From contig JAKFXJ010000140.1 in the NCBI GenBank assembly GCA_021731425.1, positions 1 to 8,137 of the forward strand: a stretch of 8,137 nucleotides of DNA, given 5' to 3'. The translations under genes and the position numbers were made by a program. The stretch comes from Limnohabitans sp. Lineage in GTDB: Bacteria > Pseudomonadota > Gammaproteobacteria > Burkholderiales > Burkholderiaceae_C. The notes below the pieces were generated by a model. The model did not search any database. It saw only the letters and a program-made list of their open reading frames with translations, and had not been told where the DNA came from. Shown here one piece after another: positions 1 to 5,275 of this stretch (positions are counted from its first letter, which is position 1; every line of letters starts with the position of its first letter).

Positions 1-260
1 GCGGCACGCCCAGCGACGCCGGTGGACTTGGGTTGCTGGGCTGGTCGCGGGACGGCGGGGACCTTCGGGTGGCCCACTTCTTTGCCACCCACGCCTTGCA
101 TATCGTGCCGCTGGCTGCGCTGGTCTGCGCCAAGCTGTTCGGCCGCGACGCACGGGCTCCGGTGCACATCGCCGCTTTGGCTTACATCGGTTGGGTAGCG
201 GCAACCTTCCTTCAGGCCTTGAGGGGTCAGCCTTTCCTTGCGGGGATATTCTTTTCCTGA
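1..260 (+). CDS. C-terminal part of a small integral membrane protein (5' end outside window)
   Basis: The reading frame is open from position 3 to the TGA at 258-260, so the gene enters from outside the window and only about 85 residues are visible. They contain a short soluble stretch with the motif GWSRDGGDLRVAHF, then two hydrophobic segments: one around HALHIVPLAALVCAKLF and one around IAALAYIGWVAATFL. The combination of a GGDLRxxHF loop and a following histidine-rich membrane helix (FATHALHIVPL) resembles conserved uncharacterised proteobacterial inner-membrane proteins, as I remember that family. No enzymatic motif is visible and I assign no function. The TTG at 33 is internal to the frame and need not be a start. 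Codon use is very GC-rich, as in the first part of the next gene. No terminator hairpin is obvious after the stop. Confidence 0.7.
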   Translation, partial: GTPSDAGGLGLLGWSRDGGDLRVAHFFATHALHIVPLAALVCAKLFGRDARAPVHIAALAYIGWVAATFLQALRGQPFLAGIFFS

Positions 261-330
261 TTCACCGGTCTGCGCGCTGCGCTTTCAGACAGTCCAGGAC
301 GTTGTGACAAGACGCCGCGGACGGCAAGAT

Positions 331-344
331 ATTCATAAATGAAT
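331..344. promoter_or_regulatory. Perfect 6-bp inverted repeat, possible operator
   Basis: ATTCAT and ATGAAT form a perfect inverted repeat separated by AA, in an AT-rich patch (about 326-400) between two GC-rich genes. It lies roughly 110 bp before the nitroreductase start. This would suit a dimeric regulator site, but a single short palindrome in AT-rich DNA may be chance. Confidence 0.25.
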
Positions 345-372
345 GTCAGCTATAAGAAGAAAAGCAATTGCG

Positions 373-401
373 TTTATAGACTGGTTTTTAGACACTAAGA
401 T
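373..401 (+). promoter_or_regulatory. Tentative sigma70-type promoter for the nitroreductase-like gene
   Basis: TTTATA (373-378) and TAAGAT (396-401) are separated by 17 bp. The -10 match is fair and the -35 match is weak. The site falls in the only AT-rich stretch upstream of the gene, which is the main reason to propose it. Confidence 0.25.
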
Positions 402-455
402 TCTGAAAGTCCCGGTGAAGGGTACTTCATCTGGAAACCCTCCGCGGAGACAAAG

Positions 456-1673
456 ATGGAAAGCAGAAATGAGATGAGCGCATCAGCGCACCTCTTCGAA
501 AGCCGCGCTAGCGCCGCCACAAGCCGCCGTTCCTTCATCCGCCTAGTGGGCGGTGGAGCGGTGCTGGCCGCCACGGGCACGCTCGCCGGCTGCAGCGCCG
601 AATTGCCAGAGGCCGCAGTCCAGCCCTGGCGCAGCGCCGATCGCGAGAGCGACATGCGGCGCTTCATGCTGGCCCATGCGCTGCTGGCGCCCAACCCGCA
701 CAATCTCCAGCCCTGGATCGCCGACCTGCGCGAAGCCGGGCGCATCCACCTCAACTGCGACAGCGAGCGGCTGCTGCCCGAGACTGACCCCTTCGGCCGC
801 CAGATCCTGATTGGCTGTGGCGCGTTTCTTGAACTGGCGGTGATCGCCGCGGCCCAGCGCGGCGTGTCGGCCAAGGTCGAGCTCTTTCCCGACGGCGCAC
901 CCGCCGACCAGGCCTTGCCCAAGGGCAGCCGCGTGGCCACGTTGGTTCAGGGTGAGCCTGGCAGTGCAACGGCCGACCCCTTGTTTGCCCAGATCGTCCG
1001 ACGGCACACGCGCAAGTCTTCCTATGCCAATGATCGTGCGCTGCCTGAGACGCTGCTGCGCAGCTGGGCAGACACAGCCACCCGATTCGGCCTGCGTAGC
1101 GGCGTTGCGAGCGGCGCGGCCGCGATGGACCCGATCCGCCGCATCACGCGCGAGGCCTACGAGATCGAGGCCACAACGGCGCGCACCTGGCTCGAGTCGG
1201 CCCGCGTGATGCGCATCGGGCCCGACGCCATCGCCGCCAACCCCGATGGCATCAGCCTGAACAGCCCAATGGTGCGGGCGCTGCACACGGCAGGTCTGTT
1301 TGACCCGATGGAGGTGCCCACCAAGGGCAGCAAGTCCCTTGAGAGGGTTATGGAGCGCTGGGCACCCTTTGAGACGGCCAGCGGTTTTTTTTGGGTGGCC
1401 AGCTCTGGGAATACGCGTCCGACGCATGTGGCTGCTGGTCGAGCCTATGTTCGTTCGCACTTGCTAGCCACAGCTGAGGGCATCGACATGCACCCGCTGT
1501 CCCAAGCCCTGCAGGAGTTCCCAGAGATGCGAGAACCTTATGAGGCGATACACAAGACCCTGGGTTTGACAGCATTGGGCGAGACTTTGCAAATGCTCTC
1601 GCGTGTGGGGTTTTCTGTTGAGCCGCGTGGTCCGAGCCCTCGCCGCCGGTTGGATTCCATGTTGCGCACTTGA
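456..1673 (+). CDS. Tat-exported nitroreductase-family (Acg-like) flavin oxidoreductase, putative lipoprotein
   Basis: This 405-residue protein begins at the ATG at 456, with GGAGA at 446-450 as ribosome binding site five bases upstream. Residues 23-29 (SRRSFIR) are a twin-arginine export motif, followed by a hydrophobic stretch and the lipobox-like LAGC at residues 43-46. The mature protein is therefore probably exported folded and tethered by lipidated Cys46. The sequence after it (AHALLAPNPHNLQPW) matches the N-terminal FMN-phosphate-binding region of nitroreductase-like proteins, best the Acg-type group, which usually reads APSxHNxQPW. Family members bind FMN and are typically NAD(P)H-linked oxidoreductases; the substrate cannot be read from sequence. 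Tat export fits a cofactor loaded in the cytoplasm. The gene stands alone. GC content is near 70-80% in the first two thirds and falls to 52-60% near the end. A run of eight T (1385-1392) lies in the coding sequence. Family membership is fairly sure; lipidation is inference. Confidence 0.85.
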   Translation: MESRNEMSASAHLFESRASAATSRRSFIRLVGGGAVLAATGTLAGCSAELPEAAVQPWRSADRESDMRRFMLAHALLAPNPHNLQPWIADLREAGRIHLNCDSERLLPETDPFGRQILIGCGAFLELAVIAAAQRGVSAKVELFPDGAPADQALPKGSRVATLVQGEPGSATADPLFAQIVRRHTRKSSYANDRALPETLLRSWADTATRFGLRSGVASGAAAMDPIRRITREAYEIEATTARTWLESARVMRIGPDAIAANPDGISLNSPMVRALHTAGLFDPMEVPTKGSKSLERVMERWAPFETASGFFWVASSGNTRPTHVAAGRAYVRSHLLATAEGIDMHPLSQALQEFPEMREPYEAIHKTLGLTALGETLQMLSRVGFSVEPRGPSPRRRLDSMLRT

Positions 1674-1692
1674 GGGGAGAGTTGTTCTCTCA

Positions 1693-1760
1693 GGGGTCGC
1701 CGTGAAACGCGCTTTCCAAACAACGCCTGATCGTACTGGTTCGAATCCCCGACCCCACCA
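1693..1760 (+). other. tRNA-like 3' end with CCA; possible tRNA relic or attachment-site scar
   Basis: GGTTCGAATCC (1738-1748) is a textbook tRNA T-loop sequence. It is followed by CGACCCC, a discriminator A and CCA (to 1760). GGGGTCG at 1693-1699 is perfectly complementary to CGACCCC at 1750-1756, giving a 7-bp acceptor-like stem with the discriminator and CCA exactly placed. However, the enclosed 50 bases are about eight short of a normal tRNA. Only two G-C pairs of the T stem form, and I find no convincing D arm or anticodon arm. I therefore do not call a functional tRNA. It could be a decayed tRNA gene or the 3' tRNA fragment left when an element integrated or was lost. Confidence 0.4.
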
Positions 1761-1820
1761 AAAAATGGGCCTGAAAACTGATCAAGTTAGTTGAACAATC
1801 TCTTCTGCTCCGCCAATAAC

Positions 1821-1856
1821 AAACACTGAGGAATTCAATCACTCAGAGTTTTTTCT
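1821..1856. terminator. Hairpin terminator usable on both strands
   Basis: AAACACTGAG (1821-1830) pairs with CTCAGAGTTT (1842-1851) with a single A-A mismatch and an 11-base loop. On the plus strand a run of T (1849-1854) follows directly, as in an intrinsic terminator. On the minus strand the stem is followed by TGTTTGTTATT, a weaker T-rich tail. It sits between converging genes, the nitroreductase (stop 1673) and the AEC permease (stop 1938), so a shared terminator makes sense. Confidence 0.6.
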
Positions 1857-1937
1857 TGTGCTTCGACCCGCACTATGGCGATTGACCGATTCAGCGGTTC
1901 GAGAGCAGAAAAAGACCTGCAGACACTCGCGCAGACT

Positions 1938-2813
1938 TCACAGCAAAGTGAGCCAAATGCCCAGGGGCAAAAATACCATGCTGAACGCATGCCCCAACAC
2001 GACTGCAGAAGCCACTTTTTGGGGCTCTACGTGGAACTTGTCTGCCAACATAAAGTTGAATACTGCCGGTGGCAAGCAGGCAAACAGTATCAATGCGCCG
2101 CGTTCAATGCTGGTCAATGGCAACAGATGCGTCAGCGCAAGTACGACAACCAGTCGGATGGCGAAAGTCAATACGGACACTTTCACACCGACACGCACAT
2201 CGTGCAACTGACTGCTGGCCAGTCGCGAGCCCAGCGACAACAACATCATGGGAACCAACACATTGCCCACCATGGTCAATGCAGTTTGTATGGGTGTTGG
2301 AATAGCCCATTGCATGTGCGATACCCACAAGCCCAGCACAGTGGCCCCTATGAGCGGATTGGCATAGACCATACGCCATTCCACTCGGCCACTCATGACA
2401 ACGGCCCCCAGGGTGAAATGCAAGATGTTCGAGATGACCAACAAAACAATGGAGAGCGGCAAGCTTTCGGGGCCGTAGGCCAGCGCAATGAGGGGAATGC
2501 CGATCGGCCCCACGTTGGTGAACATGACACAGGGCAAAAACGCCTTGGCTGACGCGCCAGAAAAGCGAACCAAGGGCCAAGCCAGTAACCCGCTCAAAAT
2601 GATCAGTGCCACCGAAGCACAAGTGAAGATCGCGGCGGACAGTGGTTCGAAACTTTTGGATGCCAGGGAACTGAAAATCAGAACGGGCAATGCGAGGTCA
2701 ACGATCAGTTGATTGGCACCACCTAAGTCTGGCTTGACGCGACGGCTGTACGCGAAGCCCAACCATGCAATCAAAAAAATGGGCAGCGTGATTTCGATGA
2801 TTTTTTGAAACAT
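1938..2813 (-). CDS. AEC-family (auxin efflux carrier-type) permease
   Basis: This 291-residue protein is almost wholly hydrophobic, with about ten predicted membrane segments beginning at residue 4. The conserved FTNVGPIGIPL stretch near residues 98-108 corresponds to the Asn/Gly/Pro-rich signature of AEC transporters, and NPLIGATVLGL follows in the second half, where the fold repeats. Bacterial members export or exchange small organic anions such as malate, malonate or related acids; the substrate here is unknown. Length is close to the usual 300-320. The start is the ATG at 2811-2813; no good ribosome binding site precedes it. It lies 15 bp after the stop of the peroxiredoxin-like gene, so translation may depend on the upstream gene and the two probably share an mRNA. 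The 264-bp gap beyond its stop carries a terminator hairpin and the tRNA-like element. Confidence 0.85.
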   Translation of the reverse strand: MFQKIIEITLPIFLIAWLGFAYSRRVKPDLGGANQLIVDLALPVLIFSSLASKSFEPLSAAIFTCASVALIILSGLLAWPLVRFSGASAKAFLPCVMFTNVGPIGIPLIALAYGPESLPLSIVLLVISNILHFTLGAVVMSGRVEWRMVYANPLIGATVLGLWVSHMQWAIPTPIQTALTMVGNVLVPMMLLSLGSRLASSQLHDVRVGVKVSVLTFAIRLVVVLALTHLLPLTSIERGALILFACLPPAVFNFMLADKFHVEPQKVASAVVLGHAFSMVFLPLGIWLTLL

Positions 2814-2828
2814 GGCGGGCTGTGTTTT

Positions 2829-3377
2829 TTAGACTGCGCCTGTGTACTCGCCGCGTGCCGGGTAATCTTTTGCCACTGCAAAGTCAATGGCCCCCAGCAG
2901 ATCCTGGAACTGGGGACGTGCAAAAGGCATGGTCTGTGTGGAGCCGTAGTAGAGGGTTCCGTCAGGGCGAACAATGAACACGCCAGGTTCGTTAAACAGA
3001 GCAGGCTCATCGATCCCAATCGAGGTCTGACCACGGGATGTGCTGATGTACAGCCCCCATTGGCGTGCGCTTTGCAGGTTGAGGTCGTAGCCCACACGCA
3101 GGTGTTGCGCCTTGATTTTGTCTGCCATCGCCTGGGCGCGTTCGGCGTTGTCGCTGCTGACAGCGACCACCTGAACGCCGCGTTTTTCAAACTCGGGCAT
3201 CAGGCGCTCGAGTTCCACCAGGTATTTGGCGCAGATGGGGCAATGCAAGCCTCTGTAAAACACCACCAGTTCAAAAGTGGATGCGGGTGTGGCGCCCAGC
3301 ACATACCGCCCACCCCCGACCAGAGGTGTGCGCAATGCGGGAACGGGATGGCGCGGGATCAAAGCATAGGTGCTCAT
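2829..3377 (-). CDS. Peroxiredoxin-like (AhpC/TSA-type) thioredoxin-fold protein
   Basis: From the ATG at 3375-3377 this encodes 182 residues. The core has a beta strand leading into VVFYRGLHCPIC (residues 38-49), placing Cys46 and Cys49 in a CPxC motif after the Y-R-G turn seen in peroxiredoxin-like proteins. It continues with an ELERLMPEFEKRGVQVVAVSSD helix-strand unit and a C-terminal strand PGVFIVRPDGTLYY (131-144), all standard thioredoxin-fold parts. The family reduces peroxides or disulfides in the cytoplasm using the first cysteine. The CxxC arrangement differs from the TxxC of classical peroxiredoxins and leaves the exact reaction open. The frame extends upstream to 3455, but the start at 3377 is preferred because AAGGA stands six bases before it and the longer form would overlap the divergent gene's regulatory region. 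It is the first gene of a likely operon with the AEC permease. Confidence 0.87.
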   Translation of the reverse strand: MSTYALIPRHPVPALRTPLVGGGRYVLGATPASTFELVVFYRGLHCPICAKYLVELERLMPEFEKRGVQVVAVSSDNAERAQAMADKIKAQHLRVGYDLNLQSARQWGLYISTSRGQTSIGIDEPALFNEPGVFIVRPDGTLYYGSTQTMPFARPQFQDLLGAIDFAVAKDYPARGEYTGAV

Positions 3378-3484
3378 GTGAAGTCCTTTCAAAATGGTGG
3401 CTGTCTTCGCAAAATCGATCAAACAGATGAAGTGTGTTGTATGATTTGCAATCAAAAATTCATAAAATTTTGCAATTCGTACAA
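3378..3484. promoter_or_regulatory. Divergent promoter region with a 24-bp-spaced direct repeat
   Basis: This 107-bp gap separates the divergent peroxiredoxin-like and AraC-type genes and must hold both promoters. Its right half (about 3437-3484) is strongly AT-rich. TTTGCAAT occurs at 3445-3452 and again at 3469-3476, with starts 24 bp apart, so both copies lie on nearly the same face of the helix. AraC-family proteins commonly bind such tandem repeats, so these are candidate sites for the adjacent regulator. I could not settle on a convincing -35/-10 pair for either strand. Confidence 0.4.
3384..3388 (-). promoter_or_regulatory. Ribosome binding site that fixes the peroxiredoxin-like start
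   Basis: On the minus strand AAGGA is followed by six bases (CTTCAC) and ATG at 3377-3375. This supports the short start over the ATG 78 bases upstream, which has no such site. Confidence 0.65.
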
Positions 3485-4312
3485 ATGAGTGACGCTAAAT
3501 TAGATCGCCTGTCTGCCCTTCTGGAAGGCTTGGCACCTGTTGTGACACTCTCCTTGTCCACGCAAACGCGTTTGCAAGGTGCGCCACGCCCGGAAAACGA
3601 CAGTGCTTTGCAGCTGTACTTTCTCACTTGTGGGCGTGCTGAACTGGAAGTCGAAGGCACTTCGCAGATCGTCGAGTCTCCTGCCCTGGTTGCGGTTCAC
3701 GCCGCTCAATCCTTTGTGCTCCATCAATTCACGGACAGCCACCCCCATCGTCTGATTGACGCGCATGTGCAATTGACGGGCCCTGTGGCCACGCTTTTTC
3801 TGGGAGAGTTTGTACAGCCGCGGCTTGTCTCGCTGGCTGACGACGAGCCTGCCTTGCGTCTGGCCGTGGCCATGATCGAGTCGGAGTTGAACGCACCGCG
3901 TTGCGGACAACCCGCATTGCTCAACCGTGCCGGCGACATTCTGTTCATCGGGCTGTTGCGATACCTGGTGGCTCACCCAGTGGCGAAGGGTGGTGGTTTG
4001 TTCAATGGCCTGGCCGATCCCCGCATCGCCAGAGCCTTGGTGGCGATGCATCAGCGCCCGGCATTTGGCTGGAATCTGGAACTTCTGGCTGAGGAAGCAG
4101 GCATGTCACGAACGGCTTTTGCAACCAAGTTTCATGAAACGATGCGGCGTCCACCCGGCAAATATTTGTCTGCTATTCGGTTGGCGATGGCGCAACGTGC
4201 AGTCGATTTGGGGCAGGGTCTGAAAGAAGCGGCCAGGCTGGCTGGTTATGAAAACAGCTCGGCGCTGTCTCGTGCCTTGGCCAAGGCACGGCTGCTGTCG
4301 GCCTTGAATTGA
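3485..4312 (+). CDS. AraC-family transcriptional regulator with N-terminal cupin-type sensor domain
   Basis: From the ATG at 3485 this is 275 residues. The N-terminal half (roughly 1-170) is a beta-rich domain like the cupin_6 sensor of AraC-type regulators (LQLYFLTCGRAELEVEG, then LVAVHAAQSFVLHQF). A linker with DPRIARALVAMHQRPAFGW introduces the DNA-binding region. The first helix-turn-helix reads LELLAEEAGMSRTAFATKF and is followed by PPGKYLSAIRLAMAQRA. The second (LKEAARLAGYENSSALSRAL) is recognisable, but it ends early with ARLLSALN instead of the usual FSRAFKRxxGxPP tail, so the protein is slightly short. The frame opens at 3434; the start at 3485 is chosen because the upstream extension is AT-rich, overlaps the direct repeat, and would collide with the divergent gene's upstream region. 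No clear ribosome binding site is seen. It probably controls the divergent peroxiredoxin-AEC operon; the ligand is unknown. Confidence 0.88.
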   Translation: MSDAKLDRLSALLEGLAPVVTLSLSTQTRLQGAPRPENDSALQLYFLTCGRAELEVEGTSQIVESPALVAVHAAQSFVLHQFTDSHPHRLIDAHVQLTGPVATLFLGEFVQPRLVSLADDEPALRLAVAMIESELNAPRCGQPALLNRAGDILFIGLLRYLVAHPVAKGGGLFNGLADPRIARALVAMHQRPAFGWNLELLAEEAGMSRTAFATKFHETMRRPPGKYLSAIRLAMAQRAVDLGQGLKEAARLAGYENSSALSRALAKARLLSALN

Positions 4313-4357
4313 GGGCGAGAAGTTCGCATATTCGACCCCATTCAAAGGCGCTGCAGC

Positions 4358-4386
4358 TTGAATTGAGCAGCTTGGTGCGATAATTT
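4358..4386 (+). promoter_or_regulatory. Sigma70-like promoter between the AraC gene and a terminator
   Basis: TTGAAT (4358-4363), a 17-bp spacer and TAATTT (4381-4386) form a reasonable -35/-10 pair; GATAAT at 4379-4384 is an alternative -10. Predicted transcription would start near 4393, just ahead of the terminator hairpin at 4405. It could drive the downstream lipoprotein gene. It may also be fortuitous. Confidence 0.35.
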
Positions 4387-4404
4387 GATGAGATCTTTCA
4401 AAAC

Positions 4405-4436
4405 AACCCCGCATGGGATTCCTTGCGGGGTTTTTT
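4405..4436 (+). terminator. Strong intrinsic terminator
   Basis: AACCCCGCA (4405-4413) pairs perfectly with TGCGGGGTT (4424-4432) across a 10-base loop, and T residues run from 4431 to 4436. This is a classical Rho-independent terminator, about 90 bases after the AraC-family stop codon. It also lies between a promoter-like sequence and the lipoprotein gene. Confidence 0.85.
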
Positions 4437-4502
4437 CTGACCGGCCTACGGGCAACGATAAGGCTTGCCGCAGCTTGGCTGCCGGGCATGGTTGGAATGA
4501 AC

Positions 4503-4507
4503 AAGGA
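4503..4507 (+). promoter_or_regulatory. Ribosome binding site deciding the lipoprotein start
   Basis: AAGGA lies four bases before the ATG at 4512 and seven before the ATG at 4515. This favours these starts over the upstream ATGs at 4413 and 4497, where the frame is also open. Confidence 0.5.
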
Positions 4508-4511
4508 AAAA

Positions 4512-4700
4512 ATGATGAAGACCAGGACCTGGATCGTGGCTGTTTTGGCCCTGCCTTTGCTGCAAGGCTGCACCGTGCTGGCCATTGCCGATGTCGCAGC
4601 GTCTACCGTGATTTATGGGGTCAAGACGGTGGTCAATGTGGTCGATGCCGTGACGCCGGACATCATCAACAAAGACAAAGAAAAAGACAAGAAGAAATGA
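4512..4700 (+). CDS. Small lipoprotein of unknown function with a lysine-rich tail
   Basis: A 62-residue protein (61 if the adjacent ATG at 4515 is used). It opens with MMKTRTWIVAVLALPLLQGC, a short positively charged N-terminus, a hydrophobic stretch and a lipobox LLQGC. Signal peptidase II would cut before Cys20, leaving a mature lipoprotein of about 43 residues. The residue after the lipidated Cys is Thr, not Asp, so the usual Lol-avoidance signal is absent and outer-membrane sorting is likely. The mature part is a small hydrophobic/alternating region (VLAIADVAASTVIYGVKTV) ending in the charged tail DKEKDKKK. Similar tiny lipoproteins with an ADxAxS...VKxVxxxxDAVTPD pattern are common in proteobacteria, but I know no function. 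It ends 8 bp from the stop of the opposing tautomerase gene. Confidence 0.75.
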   Translation: MMKTRTWIVAVLALPLLQGCTVLAIADVAASTVIYGVKTVVNVVDAVTPDIINKDKEKDKKK

Positions 4701-4716
4701 GGCCCGCTTCAGGCCT
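4700..4716 (-). terminator. Possible terminator of the minus-strand operon inside the opposing gene's end
   Basis: AGGCC (4700-4704) and GGCCT (4712-4716) form a 5-bp perfect stem around the tautomerase stop codon. Read on the minus strand, it is followed by a T/C-rich tract of about 30 bases, which is the complement of the lipoprotein's lysine codons. The stem is short, so this is a tentative call. Confidence 0.3.
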
Positions 4717-5266
4717 TGCGGTGTTCGGCCAGATCGTTCCACACGTCTTGGCGTGTGATCAAGCCATCACGCACTTCCATGCGGTCGATGAAACGGATGC
4801 CTTCAAAAGTCTCGCCGTTGAGCCAGGTCCCCTGTAAGGTGCCGTGACAAAACACCACGGTGGCATCGCCTTGCCAACTCTCTTCGAACTGCGCGTAGTT
4901 CTTGCCGATGGTGCTGTAACGCTGTTGGGCCCAAGTGATCAATTCGGGCAAAGTCCGCATTTGCACGCCACCCGGAAAGCACATGACAAATTCCGGGTGC
5001 AAAAAGCTTTGAGCCAAGGGCATGTTCCGCTCTTGCATGGCCTGCAAAAAAGACTTCACCACCTCTGAGGCCACTGGGTGTGCTGCGCGGCCACCACTGA
5101 ACACCTTGCCGTCTCGCCGGTAGGTGCTGACCTCGTTGATGAATACCGTGGTGCCTGCCTCGGGTGTGGCGATCACCGAGCGCACCGCGTTGGCCACGTG
5201 GTTGACCATGCGGTGCTGGGTGTCCGGGTCATAGCCCGGCAGCAAAGTGATCGAAACAACGGGCAT
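4709..5266 (-). CDS. Two-domain protein: 4-oxalocrotonate tautomerase-like domain joined to SnoaL/NTF2-like domain
   Basis: This 185-residue protein starts MPVVSITLLPG. After removal of Met it exposes Pro1, the catalytic general base of the tautomerase superfamily. Residues 2-59 follow the 4-OT pattern (beta strand, helix HRMVNHVANAVRSVI, strand TTVFINEV, then KVFSGG). The basic partners of classical 4-OT are not obvious: the residue at position 11 is Tyr, not Arg, and 39 is Thr by ungapped count. From about residue 66 (VASEVVKSFLQAMQERNM) to the end runs a SnoaL/NTF2-like alpha+beta cone, including PEFVMCFPGG, a strand-rich ATVVFCHGTLQGTW and a C-terminal DGLITRQDVWNDL. SnoaL-like folds bind or isomerise small hydrophobic molecules. 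The substrate is unknown. It starts 9 bp after the response-regulator stop with no clear ribosome binding site, so translational coupling is likely. Confidence 0.82.
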   Translation of the reverse strand: MPVVSITLLPGYDPDTQHRMVNHVANAVRSVIATPEAGTTVFINEVSTYRRDGKVFSGGRAAHPVASEVVKSFLQAMQERNMPLAQSFLHPEFVMCFPGGVQMRTLPELITWAQQRYSTIGKNYAQFEESWQGDATVVFCHGTLQGTWLNGETFEGIRFIDRMEVRDGLITRQDVWNDLAEHRKA

Positions 5267-5275
5267 GGCGCCGAA

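Noticed and set aside
543..1460. Long minus-strand open frame (305 codons) opposite the nitroreductase gene
   Set aside because: It is antisense in very GC-rich coding DNA, where stop codons are rare. Its translation shows no domain, while the plus-strand frame has Tat, lipobox and nitroreductase motifs.
1693..1760. Functional tRNA gene
   Set aside because: Only two T-stem pairs form, no anticodon or D arm can be drawn, and the element is about eight bases too short. It is kept only as a tRNA-like relic.
3378..3455. Longer N-terminus of the peroxiredoxin-like protein starting at 3455
   Set aside because: The extra 26 residues are unlike the family and the upstream ATG has no ribosome binding site, whereas AAGGA precedes the ATG at 3377.
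4413..4511. Longer N-terminus of the lipoprotein starting at 4413
   Set aside because: That start lies inside the terminator hairpin, and the extension would bury the signal peptide behind a second hydrophobic stretch. AAGGA at 4503-4507 favours 4512 or 4515.
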